From an uncultured Paracoccaceae bacterium (GTDB lineage: Bacteria > Pseudomonadota > Alphaproteobacteria > Rhodobacterales > Rhodobacteraceae), in the NCBI GenBank assembly GCA_943787785.1, contig CALSNT010000013.1, forward strand, positions 1 to 64,000: a stretch of 64,000 bases of DNA, written 5' to 3'. The notes beneath the pieces are model-generated. The model saw only the letters and a list, made by a program, of their open reading frames with translations, did not search any database and had not been told where the DNA came from. The translations under genes and the position numbers were made by a program. Of this stretch, positions 1-8,087 are shown piece after piece. Numbering within the stretch: position 1 is the stretch's first letter; the number at the start of each line of letters is the position of its first letter.

Positions 1-277
1 CGGCAAGGAAGCTTCGAATCTTGAAGTCCTTGGCCAATTGCATCTCGAAATCTGCAGTGGTCGACACGCCCGGCGAAAAACATGCGACGATGCCGTCCAG
101 ATCATCCGGCAACAAATAGCCGCCATCCGCTGGGCCGCCGATCCGGATCAACTCATGCCCTGTTGCAACAGGGCGCATCAATGAAATGGTGCTCTGAACC
201 GAATGGGACGCAGGATGAGCGATATCGCGCGCCAAACGCTTCGAAAGGTAGTTTCGCGCCAGTCGTCTCAGACCCAT
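1..277 (-). CDS. SAM-dependent methyltransferase-like protein, N-terminal part (cut by window edge)
   Basis: An open frame starts at the ATG at 277 (TAG in frame upstream, near 325) and runs off the left edge, so about 92 residues are visible. Around residues 42-66 it reads RIGGPADGGYLLPDDLDGI then ACFSPGVSTTADFE. The GGPxDGGY and CFSPGVS pattern is known from FkbM-like methyltransferases that modify sugars or lipids of the cell envelope; that assignment rests on recall of the family. The SAM-binding core lies beyond the edge. The gene may belong with the other surface-glycan genes in this window, which is inference. The reading frame is confident, the precise substrate unknown. Confidence 0.6.
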   Translation of the reverse strand, partial: MGLRRLARNYLSKRLARDIAHPASHSVQSTISLMRPVATGHELIRIGGPADGGYLLPDDLDGIVACFSPGVSTTADFEMQLAKDFKIRSFLA

Positions 278-367
278 TTCGTCAGTTTCCAATAAGGTGT
301 CTGACGCGTGGCCAGTTCGTTTCAGTAGCTAATGAATGTCCGTCGAGTCCAGTGCGGGACGAAATCC

Positions 368-601
368 CTAACTAGGCCGCACGCAGGCCATCACGGTCCG
401 CGTCACGATGGGTCGCAATAACACCAATGCCGGGAACGCAATCAGCCAGGCCCAGAACCACGTGGTCATCCAGATGCCGGCGAACCCCTCGACGATCCCC
501 AGCGCCCGCCATGTCGCGAAACCCGACACCAGAAGCGACATACCGCCCGAGACAAGCAACGCCACCACATAGGGAGCGAACCATTTAGGAATAAATTTCA
601 T
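368..601 (-). CDS. DUF2798 small membrane protein
   Basis: A 77-residue protein beginning MKFIPKWFAPYVVALLVSGG. Two hydrophobic segments (about residues 8-30 and 42-65) give a two-helix inner-membrane topology. The pattern LLVSGxMSLxVSG...WxxxWLxAFP matches the DUF2798 family, whose members are 75-80 residues and of unknown function. A longer frame opens at 670, but the start at 601 gives the family length and has an AGGA about 9 bases upstream. It follows the broken YafY-like gene on the same strand with a 143-base gap. Confidence 0.75.
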   Translation of the reverse strand: MKFIPKWFAPYVVALLVSGGMSLLVSGFATWRALGIVEGFAGIWMTTWFWAWLIAFPALVLLRPIVTRTVMACVRPS

Positions 602-744
602 CGAACGTCCTGACCAATAAGTGCCATACACCTCGCATACGTTTTGCCGACGCTTTGCCGACAAGGTCAACCCGCCCCGTCATTTCGCCAAGAATATCCT
701 CGCCGGAGGCTCTGACATCTGCCAGACCCGACGCCGTCAATTGG

Positions 745-1428
745 TCATCGGCGATCCTTCTCGTCATAGAAATCGCTCAACCGTTTGCCGCGTTCCGGGC
801 GGAATTTCCCGACCGGCTCCATGGCGTCGATCCGGTCAACGCGGAACATCCGAAAGTCGTCGCGCAGCTCGCACCAGCTGACCAGAGTCCAGACCTTCCC
901 CCAGAACCACAGGCCCAGCGGGCGGATGACGCGCTCAGTCTCGGCGCCTTCCAGTGCTTCATAATGAATCGAAAGCCGGTCCAGCGCCTCAACCGCCGCG
1001 TCTAGCGCATCTAGCCGGGGCGCGCGTGCTGTCGTCCATCTCGTTCCAGGTAAACGCATGGATTTGCACCGTTCTCGCCTGACCGCGCACCGCGTCCGGC
1101 AAACACCGCGTCGATTTTAACCAGCGCCTCCTCGGCCGCTTTGGCCATATCCAGCCCGCCCCAGGCCTTCATCAGCCGCGCCCCCTGCGACCAGCGAGGT
1201 AATCTCGGCCCGCGTGAACATCAGCGGCGGCATCTCATAGCCCGACCGCATCAGGTAGCCGACGCCCGCTTCCCCCTCGACCGGCACGCCCGAGCCGATC
1301 AAGTCGGCCATGTCGCGGTAAATCGTACGCTCGGAAACCTCGAGGTCTTCGGAAAGACGCCGCGCGGTCACCAGCCGCCCTCCCCTCAGGGCTTGAACAA
1401 TCTGGAAAAGTCGATCCGCACGGCGCAT
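745..1428 (-). pseudogene. YafY/DeoR-type WYL-domain transcriptional regulator, broken by three +1 frameshifts
   Basis: The start at 1428 encodes MRRADRLFQIVQALRGGR followed by an HTH (residues 15-45, ending SERTIYRDM), as in YafY-family regulators. The C-terminal part (745-1015) encodes a WYL-type effector domain with WFWGKVWTLVSWCELRDDFR. The frames join only if one base is removed at each of three places: the C run at 1181-1185, CC at 1096-1097 and the G run at 1017-1020. With those removed, the middle reads GARLMKAWGGLDMAKAAEE and then VQIHAFTWNEMDD, as expected for the family. Each lesion lengthens a homopolymer by one. As given the gene cannot make the regulator; it is either a real pseudogene or mis-sequenced. 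Its start lies 4 bases after the repaired stop of the upstream VOC gene, so the two look like an operon. Confidence 0.75.
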
Positions 1429-1431
1429 TGC

Positions 1432-1819
1432 TCAGGGACGCTCCGGGCTCGAAAAGACCCAGCGAATTGCCGTCCGGGTCCTGGGACATACTGGAACCGA
1501 CCGGGCGGGATCGTGATCGGATCCGATTTGATCGTCCCCGCCGGCCGCGGCGCAGCGTTCGGCCGTGGCCTCGAGACTGTCGGGAACATAGAGGTGGATC
1601 GTCGGTCCGTTGCCGTCTTTTGCAGGAGTGCCCGGGTAAAGGTGGCCGGAGACCCCCGATGTCATGTCCTTGATGGGAAGCATCGCCATCGGGTTCGGAC
1701 CACTCTCGTCCTTCGACATGTCGTAGTCGAAGACCTTGGAATAAAAACGCCATTCCGGCGTCAATGTCGCTGACAGGGATCTCCATCCATGCGACGGCGT
1801 TCTGTGGCGTGTGGGTCAT
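1432..1819 (-). pseudogene. VOC/glyoxalase-family protein, broken by four +1 frameshifts
   Basis: The start at 1819 (GGAG about 9 bases upstream) encodes MTHTPQNAVAWMEIPVSDID, the opening beta strand of a vicinal-oxygen-chelate domain. Downstream pieces in other frames read MAFYSKVFDYDM, SGVSGHLYPGTPAKDGNGPTIH and QDPDGNSLGLFEP, giving a complete domain of about 128 residues. One base must be removed at A1743-1747, C1536-1539, G1483-1485 and G1445-1447; then the frame ends ...LFEPERP and stop at 1432, 4 bases before the YafY-like start. The family includes glyoxalases, fosfomycin-resistance enzymes and dioxygenases, and the substrate cannot be told. As with its neighbour, every lesion adds one base to a homopolymer. 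Confidence 0.75.
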
Positions 1820-1883
1820 CTGTTGCTCCGTTCTTTGCAGTTGATGACGCCTACATCGCACACCCCCCCCTGACACCATTCTG

Positions 1884-2654
1884 TCAGGAGCCTGTCCGCG
1901 ACGGAAAATCGGTCCAGCCAAGCCCATCCTCGGTGCGGCCTGCCGGATGGTATTCTCCGCTGACCACGCCGTCATAGCCATCGCGGTCCAGTCTTTGCAG
2001 GAACTCCTCCAGTGGCAGGTCGCTGTGCTGCGGTTCGGCGCGGTCGGGTGGTCCGGCGATCTGGACATGCACCGCACGGTGACCGTGATGATCCCACAGG
2101 TCCAGCACATCTCCGTGGATCATCGCCCCGTGGAAGGCATCGAACTGGAAGCCGACATTGGCCGCGCCGAGGTCGTCGAGTATCCCCGCCGCCTGATCGA
2201 AGTCGTTCAGGAAATAGCCCGGCGTGTTGATCGGGCTCAGCGGCTCTATTGAGAATTGCTGATCCGGATAATTTCGGGCTGCTCGGTCGAGGTTTTCCAG
2301 AAATGTATCGTGCGCCTTCGCTCCGGAGGAATTGCCAGCCATGACGTGAATGAAGGTCGCGCCCAATGTGCCAGCGGCGGTTACGGCCCGGTCGAGATCG
2401 CGGCGGAACAACTCCTGCGCGCCGTCAATCGCCGCCAGACCCATCGCTGCGCCGTTCCAGTCCGTTCGTGGTGTATTGATGAGCGCCATACTCTGCCCCG
2501 TGGCATCGAGTGCAGCCCGCAAGTCAGCGAGGTTTGCCTCATACGGAAACAACATCTCGACGGTGTCGAACCCGGCTGCCAACGCTGCCGGAAACCGTTC
2601 CGGCAATGGCCGTTCCGTGAACATCATGCTGAGGTTTGCGGCGAAACGCGGCAA
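1884..2654 (-). CDS. hyi: Hydroxypyruvate isomerase-like TIM-barrel protein
   Basis: A 256-residue protein of the Hyi/OtnI family, which interconverts hydroxypyruvate and tartronate semialdehyde or acts on related sugars. The family opening PRFAANLSMMFTE and the C-terminal EYHPAGRTEDGLGW, with its metal-site glutamate, are present, as are SIEPLSPINTPGYFL and the FDAFHGAMIHGD metal/substrate region. The TTG at 2654 is chosen as start because it gives the family N-terminus and length. It lies 4 bases after the DUF1285 stop, so translation is probably coupled. An ATG at 2753 would add 33 residues overlapping the upstream gene. Together with glcDEF it suggests glyoxylate/glycerate metabolism, though OtnI-type activity is possible. 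Confidence 0.8.
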   Translation of the reverse strand: MPRFAANLSMMFTERPLPERFPAALAAGFDTVEMLFPYEANLADLRAALDATGQSMALINTPRTDWNGAAMGLAAIDGAQELFRRDLDRAVTAAGTLGATFIHVMAGNSSGAKAHDTFLENLDRAARNYPDQQFSIEPLSPINTPGYFLNDFDQAAGILDDLGAANVGFQFDAFHGAMIHGDVLDLWDHHGHRAVHVQIAGPPDRAEPQHSDLPLEEFLQRLDRDGYDGVVSGEYHPAGRTEDGLGWTDFPSRTGS

Positions 2655-2658
2655 CGGC

Positions 2659-3258
2659 TCAGGCCAGTTCGGCCGATGGGATGATCGGGAAGAACTGCCC
2701 GCCAGAGCGCAGTCCGAACCACTCTTGTCCCTCATGTTCGCTGTTCTGGCCAATCTCGACCAGCCGATAGAAACTCTTCCGGTCGATCAGCGCTTCCAGC
2801 CCGGCACGGATGTGGACGTAGGGCGACGGTTCGCCGGTTTCCGGGTCGCGCACAACGCGGATCGGATTCTCCGGCCCGGCGATCGCGTAATCTCCAACGT
2901 TGGTTTCAAACACCAGATCCTCGCCGCGCCTCTCGAAATCCACGGCCACGAAAGGCGCGTCATCGACTGTGATCCCGACCTTTTCGACCGGAGTGACCAG
3001 AAAATACTTGCCGTCCTCGAGCTTCAGAATTGTCGAGAACAGCCGCACCAGCTCTGCCCGGCCAATCGGCGTGCCGAGGTAGAACCACGTCCCGTCCCGC
3101 GCGATCCGCATGTCCAGATCGCCGCAGAAGTCGGGGTTCCACAGATGCACCGGCGGCAATCCGCGCGTGCCGGCGGCCCGTGCGGCATCTGCAAGCCCTT
3201 CCGCGCTTGGCGTCACACCCTTTTGTGATGCCATTTCACCGCCTTTTTCTTTTGCCAT
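2659..3258 (-). CDS. DUF1285 domain protein
   Basis: 199 residues. The core from about residue 34 reads LPPVHLWNPDFCGDLDMRI, ARDGTWFYLGTPIGR and LFSTILKLEDGKYFLVTPVEK, the pattern of DUF1285 proteins of Rhodobacteraceae and relatives. There is no signal peptide or membrane helix, so it is probably cytoplasmic. Its function is unknown. Starts at 3258 or 3234 (GAAATGGCATC) are both possible; the earlier is given. The gene is divergent from moxR with 69 bases between starts, so that interval probably holds both promoters. The hyi-like gene follows directly. Confidence 0.85.
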   Translation of the reverse strand: MAKEKGGEMASQKGVTPSAEGLADAARAAGTRGLPPVHLWNPDFCGDLDMRIARDGTWFYLGTPIGRAELVRLFSTILKLEDGKYFLVTPVEKVGITVDDAPFVAVDFERRGEDLVFETNVGDYAIAGPENPIRVVRDPETGEPSPYVHIRAGLEALIDRKSFYRLVEIGQNSEHEGQEWFGLRSGGQFFPIIPSAELA

Positions 3259-3327
3259 TTGTACAGCGCCTTAAGTTTGCGTCTAATGTGCCCTAACTTG
3301 AAGTATAGTCACCCCCGGAGAGAAGTC

Positions 3328-4347
3328 ATGGCCGAGACCCCCGAAAACACCGCAGCGCTGGTTGCCGAGATTGAAACGCTGGGCGAAAAGCTGGCGTTGA
3401 CGCGTGCATCTGTAGCGCGGCGCTTTATCGGGCAGGACCGGGTCGTTGATCTGGTCCTTTCAACGCTGCTGTGCGGTGGCCACGGGCTGCTGATCGGCCT
3501 GCCGGGGCTGGGTAAGACCCGTTTGGTGGAAACGCTGTCCACGGTCATGGGGCTCGATGGGGCACGCGTGCAGTTCACGCCCGACCTGATGCCCGCCGAC
3601 ATCCTGGGCTCGGAAGTGCTGGAGACCGGGGCCGATGGCTCGCGCGCCTTTCGCTTCCTCGAAGGTCCGGTATTCTGCCAGCTTTTGATGGCGGATGAGA
3701 TCAACCGTGCCAGCCCCCGCACGCAATCCGCGCTTTTGCAGGCAATGCAGGAACGCTCGGTTACGATCGCCGGTCAGCCGCATCCGCTTCCGGCACCTTT
3801 CCATGTCCTGGCGACCCAGAACCCGATTGAGCAGGAGGGCACCTACCCGCTGCCTGAAGCTCAGCTCGACCGGTTCCTGGTGCAGATCGATGTGCCATAC
3901 CCGGCCCGCGATGCCGAGCGTGACATCCTGATGGCCACCAGCGGGACGGATGAAGCGGAGTCCGAGCAGGTATTCGACACCGCGTCCCTGATGGCTGCGC
4001 AAACGCTGGTCCGCCGGATGCCGGTGGGTGAGGCTGTCGTGGAAACGATCCTCGATCTGGTCCGCGCTTGCCGACCAGAAGAAGACACGGCGCCCGAAGT
4101 TGTGCGCGAAGGCGTCGGCTGGGGCCCCGGGCCGCGTGCCGCGCAGGCGCTGATGCTGACGGTCCGTGCGCGTGCACTGCTGGATGGGCGGCTGGTCCCA
4201 TCGGCGGACGACGTGGCCGCAATGGCCGCGCCGGTCCTCAGTCACCGTATGGCACTGACCTTCGCTGCGCGCGCGCGCGGTCAAAACCTGTCGCAGGTTA
4301 TCAGCGAGGTGACGGAACGCGCGACAAAAGTCGAGGTGGCCGCGTGA
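3328..4347 (+). CDS. MoxR-family AAA ATPase
   Basis: 339 residues. Walker A GLPGLGKTR is at about residues 57-65 and Walker B LLMADEINR at about 119-127, followed by the MoxR signature ASPRTQSALLQAMQERSVTI and a C-terminal lid domain. MoxR AAA+ ATPases act as chaperones that mature or insert cofactors into partner complexes, usually together with DUF58 and VWA proteins encoded beside them. That is the arrangement here. The start at 3328 has GGAGAGAAG just upstream; a longer frame to 3259 adds residues unlike the family. It is the first gene of a four-gene operon. The substrate complex is unknown. Confidence 0.92.
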   Translation: MAETPENTAALVAEIETLGEKLALTRASVARRFIGQDRVVDLVLSTLLCGGHGLLIGLPGLGKTRLVETLSTVMGLDGARVQFTPDLMPADILGSEVLETGADGSRAFRFLEGPVFCQLLMADEINRASPRTQSALLQAMQERSVTIAGQPHPLPAPFHVLATQNPIEQEGTYPLPEAQLDRFLVQIDVPYPARDAERDILMATSGTDEAESEQVFDTASLMAAQTLVRRMPVGEAVVETILDLVRACRPEEDTAPEVVREGVGWGPGPRAAQALMLTVRARALLDGRLVPSADDVAAMAAPVLSHRMALTFAARARGQNLSQVISEVTERATKVEVAA

Positions 4348-4402
4348 GCCAACTGCAGCCTTTACGTCCTATGACATTGCGGCATCAAGTGATCCTGCCG
4401 GG

Positions 4403-5278
4403 ATGAGCGCGACAGCCGATCTCCGCAGCCATGCCGAGGCGCTGGCCGGACCTTTGCCGCCGCTTCTGGCAGCGGCGGAGCATCTGGCATCGGGTCTGTT
4501 GCTGGGTGAACACGGCCGACGGCGGGCGGGCATGGGCGATGAATTCTGGCAGTTTCGTCCGGCCCAGCCGGGTGATGAAGCGCGCAGCATCGACTGGCGG
4601 CGATCGGCACAGTCGGATTCTCATTTCGTGCGCGAGAAGGAATGGCAGGCGGCGCAGTCTGTCTTGTTCTGGGTGGACGGGGCTGCCTCGATGCGGTTCG
4701 CGTCGGACAAGGGCTTGCCTGAAAAAGCAGAACGCGCGCGGGTTCTGGCGCTGGCGCTGGCCGTGCTGCTGGTTCGTGGGGGCGAACGGATCGGCCTCAC
4801 CTCGATGAGCAATCCGCCGCGCAGCGGTGAGGTTCAGTTGCTCCGCGTTGCCACTGCGCTGGCCGATGACGACGATGCCGCCGATTATGGTGCGCCCAAC
4901 GTGCGCGGCATGCTGCCTCACAGCCGCGCGGTTTTCCTGTCGGATTTCATGGGCGATCTCGCCCCGGTCGAGGCGGCCCTGACCCGTGCTGCGGATCGCG
5001 GGGTGCACGGCGCGCTGGTACAGGTGCTGGACCCCGCCGAGGAGGCATTCCCTTATGATGGCCGCACGATATTTGAGAGTGTCGGTGGCAGTCTGAGCCA
5101 CGAGACCCAGAAGGCGGGCGATCTGCGTAGCCGGTACCTCGAGCGGTTGGCGGCGCGCAAAGCGGCACTGCGAGATCTGGCGCGCAACACCGGCTGGCAA
5201 TACCACTGTCATCTGACCGATCACAGCGCGGCCAACGCCCTGCTGTGGCTGTTCCACGCCACGGAGCACTCGGTATGA
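4403..5278 (+). CDS. DUF58 domain protein, MoxR partner
   Basis: 291 residues. The DUF58 core signature is visible at about residues 44-70: EFWQFRPAQPGDEARSIDWR followed by RSAQSDSHFVREKE. A weak VWA-like fold follows (FWVDGAASMRF). There is no membrane helix, so it is a cytosolic or peripheral partner of the ATPase. It starts 55 bases after moxR and its stop TATGA precedes the DUF4159 gene by 37 bases. DUF58 proteins always occur with MoxR ATPases, but their biochemical role is not settled. Confidence 0.88.
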   Translation: MSATADLRSHAEALAGPLPPLLAAAEHLASGLLLGEHGRRRAGMGDEFWQFRPAQPGDEARSIDWRRSAQSDSHFVREKEWQAAQSVLFWVDGAASMRFASDKGLPEKAERARVLALALAVLLVRGGERIGLTSMSNPPRSGEVQLLRVATALADDDDAADYGAPNVRGMLPHSRAVFLSDFMGDLAPVEAALTRAADRGVHGALVQVLDPAEEAFPYDGRTIFESVGGSLSHETQKAGDLRSRYLERLAARKAALRDLARNTGWQYHCHLTDHSAANALLWLFHATEHSV

Positions 5279-5315
5279 CTGGCGCGGGATTCTTCGCAGA
5301 AAAATCGGGACTGCT

Positions 5316-8087
5316 ATGCTGACGCTCGGCCCCCTCGGCTTCACCGCCCCATGGCTTTTGCTTGGCCTGATCGTCCTGCCGATCTTGTGGCTGTTGCTGC
5401 GCGCCGTGCCGCCCGCACCAATCCGGCGGAGATTTCCCGGTGTGGCGCTGCTGTTGGGTCTGCAGGACGAGGATAACGAGGCCGATAAGACGCCCTGGTG
5501 GCTTTTGTTATTGCGTATGCTTGCTGTCGCGGCGGTGATCATCGGGTTCGCCGGACCGGTTTTGAACCCGCAGGACCGGGTGCCGGGCGACGGCCCTCTG
5601 CTGATCCTCGCTGATGGCACGTGGGCTGACGCCCGCGATTGGCCGCGCCGGGTCGACCGGATCGAAGCGGCGCTTGCCGAGGCCGCGCGCGATGGCCGCA
5701 CGGTCGCAATCGCCCTGCTCAGTGATCCGCCGACGGGAGAGCTGAGTTTTCAGGGCTCCGAGGTATGGGACAGTCGCCTCGCAGGCTTGCGCCCGCAGCC
5801 GTGGTCGCCGAACGGCGAAACGCTGACGCAATGGGCCGATGGCTGGGGCGATACAAATTTCGAGACGTTGTGGATTTCGGATGGTCTTGAGGCCGCATGG
5901 CGCGCCGATTTTCTGAGCCGTCTGGAAGAACGTGGCCCCGTCACCGTTTTCGAAAGCCCGCGCCAGGTGCTTGGCCTGCGCCCTGCCCGGTTCGAAGACG
6001 GTGTGATCGTCACCTCAGCCCTGCGTGCTGCACCCGGCCCGGCGGGCGACGTGACCGTCACGGCACATGGCAGTGACCCCGGCGGAACCGAACGGACGTT
6101 GGCACAGGCGACGCTGAACTTCGAGGATGGCGCGACCGTGGCAGAAGTCGCATTGTCGCTACCGCCGGAACTGCGCAACCGGATTACCCGGTTCGAGCTG
6201 TCCGGCGTCCGCTCCGCCGGGGCGGTCAGTCTGACGGATGATGCGTTGCGTCGCCGCGAAGTGGCGCTGATTGCCGGGCGACAGGATCGTGAGGGCCTCG
6301 AACTGCTTTCACCCACGCACTACCTGGAACAGGCGCTGATCCCGACGGCCGATCTGATCGACGGCACAATGGAGGAAATTCTGCTCGCCAATCCGGATGT
6401 TATCGTGCTGGCAGATGTGGCCAATGTCGCCGACCCTGACCCCCTGATCGACTGGGTCGATAAGGGCGGGATGCTGTTGCGATTTGCCGGACCGCGTGTG
6501 GCTGCGTCCGATATCAGCCGGGGTGAGGAAGATCCGTTGATGCCGGTGCGCCTGCGTTCAGGCGGACGCACGGTTGGGGGCGCGATGAGCTGGGGCGAAC
6601 CGAAGGCGCTGCGCAGTTTCGCAGAAGGCTCGCCGTTCTTTGGCCTGCCGCTGCCGGGCGATGTGACCGTTTCGGCTCAGGTTATGGCGCAGCCGGATCC
6701 AACTTTGGCAGACCGGGTGATTGCCTCGCTGGCCGACGGGACGCCGCTGGTAACCCGCAAACGGATTGGTGACGGGCAGGTGGTCCTGTTCCATGTCACC
6801 GCCAATGCGGAATGGTCGACCTTGCCGCTGTCGGGGCTGTTCGTGGCGATGCTGGAACGCCTTGCTGTCTCGACCCGCCCCAGCGCGCCGACGGCGGACG
6901 ATCTGGCCGGAACGACGTGGGTACCCGATAGCGTCCTCGACGGGTTCGGCGCCGTGCAGGACGCCGGAAACCTAAGCGGTGTCGCAGGTGAGGTGCTGGC
7001 CGACGGGCAACCGGGGCCGGACCTGATTCCGGGCCTCTATGCAGGCGATGACCGTCGGATTGCCCTGAATGTCGTAGCTGCCGGGACCGAGTTGGCCGCA
7101 AACAGCTGGCCATCACGGATCATCGTCGAAGGGCTGGACGTGTTACGCGAAACACACCTGAAGGGCGTGCTGCTGGCGGCGGCACTTGCACTTCTGGCGC
7201 TGGACGTGATCGCCTCGCTTTGGCTTGCCGGGCGGTTGACCCGGTCGCGTGCAGGGCGGGTTACGGCAACCCTCATCGCGGGCATTTTAGCGTTGGGTGT
7301 AATGGGCGAAGTGCAGGCGCAAACGGCTGATGATGACTTCGCCCTGTCTGCCACCGCTGAGGTTGTGCTGGCCCATGTTCTGACCGGTGACACCCGGCTG
7401 GACGACACCGCGCGCGCCGGGATGCAGGGGCTGAGTGATGTCCTGTGGCGGCGTACCTCGATCGAACCATCGGAACCAATTGGCGTCAATCTCGAAAACG
7501 ATGAAATCGCCTTCTTTCCGTTCCTCTACTGGCCCGTCAGCCCTGACCAGCCGCTTCCGAGCGCGGAGGCTTACGGCCGCCTTAACGCCTATCTGCGCTC
7601 GGGTGGGATGATCCTGTTTGACACCCGGGATGCCGATGTCGCCGGGTTTGGCGCGGCGTCTGCCAATGGGCGTAAGCTGCAGCAACTTGCCCGCCCCCTG
7701 GACATTCCGCCATTGGAGCCGATCCCTGCCGACCACGTCCTGACCCGCACGTTCTATCTTCTCCAGGATTTTCCCGGTCGCCACGCCAGCCGGGATGTCT
7801 GGGTCGAGGCCGCGCCCCCGGATGCCGAACAGGTCGAAGGAATGCCGTTCCGTAACCTTAACGACAATGTCACTCCGGTCGTGATCGGTGGCAACGACTG
7901 GGCCGCAGCCTGGGCTGTCAGTGCGAACGGATCGGCGATGTTCCCGGTCGGGCGTGGCTTCGCCGGTGAACGCCAGCGTGAGGTCGCTTTTCGCTTTGGC
8001 GTCAACCTGTTGATGCATGTGCTGACCGGCAATTACAAAAGCGATCAGGTGCATGTGCCGGCCCTGTTGGATCGGTTGGGACAATGA
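5316..8087 (+). CDS. BatA-N/DUF4159 membrane protein
   Basis: 923 residues. The N-terminus has two membrane segments (about residues 10-30 and 62-82), including APWLLLGLIVLPILWLLLRA, as in BatA N-terminal domains. A large region with loosely VWA-like sequence follows. A second membrane pair lies near residues 610-670, and from about 680 a DUF4159 domain (FFPFLYWPVSPDQPLPS, LRSGGMILFDTRDAD). DUF4159 resembles glutamine-amidotransferase-like folds without obvious catalytic residues. It overlaps the next gene by 4 bases (ATGA), so the two are translationally coupled. It probably forms the membrane part of the MoxR-served complex, which is inference from gene order. Confidence 0.85.
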   Translation: MLTLGPLGFTAPWLLLGLIVLPILWLLLRAVPPAPIRRRFPGVALLLGLQDEDNEADKTPWWLLLLRMLAVAAVIIGFAGPVLNPQDRVPGDGPLLILADGTWADARDWPRRVDRIEAALAEAARDGRTVAIALLSDPPTGELSFQGSEVWDSRLAGLRPQPWSPNGETLTQWADGWGDTNFETLWISDGLEAAWRADFLSRLEERGPVTVFESPRQVLGLRPARFEDGVIVTSALRAAPGPAGDVTVTAHGSDPGGTERTLAQATLNFEDGATVAEVALSLPPELRNRITRFELSGVRSAGAVSLTDDALRRREVALIAGRQDREGLELLSPTHYLEQALIPTADLIDGTMEEILLANPDVIVLADVANVADPDPLIDWVDKGGMLLRFAGPRVAASDISRGEEDPLMPVRLRSGGRTVGGAMSWGEPKALRSFAEGSPFFGLPLPGDVTVSAQVMAQPDPTLADRVIASLADGTPLVTRKRIGDGQVVLFHVTANAEWSTLPLSGLFVAMLERLAVSTRPSAPTADDLAGTTWVPDSVLDGFGAVQDAGNLSGVAGEVLADGQPGPDLIPGLYAGDDRRIALNVVAAGTELAANSWPSRIIVEGLDVLRETHLKGVLLAAALALLALDVIASLWLAGRLTRSRAGRVTATLIAGILALGVMGEVQAQTADDDFALSATAEVVLAHVLTGDTRLDDTARAGMQGLSDVLWRRTSIEPSEPIGVNLENDEIAFFPFLYWPVSPDQPLPSAEAYGRLNAYLRSGGMILFDTRDADVAGFGAASANGRKLQQLARPLDIPPLEPIPADHVLTRTFYLLQDFPGRHASRDVWVEAAPPDAEQVEGMPFRNLNDNVTPVVIGGNDWAAAWAVSANGSAMFPVGRGFAGERQREVAFRFGVNLLMHVLTGNYKSDQVHVPALLDRLGQ

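Noticed and set aside
585-767. 60-codon frame between the WYL regulator and DUF2798
   Set aside because: Overlaps the end of the regulator out of frame, has no family features and no good ribosome site.
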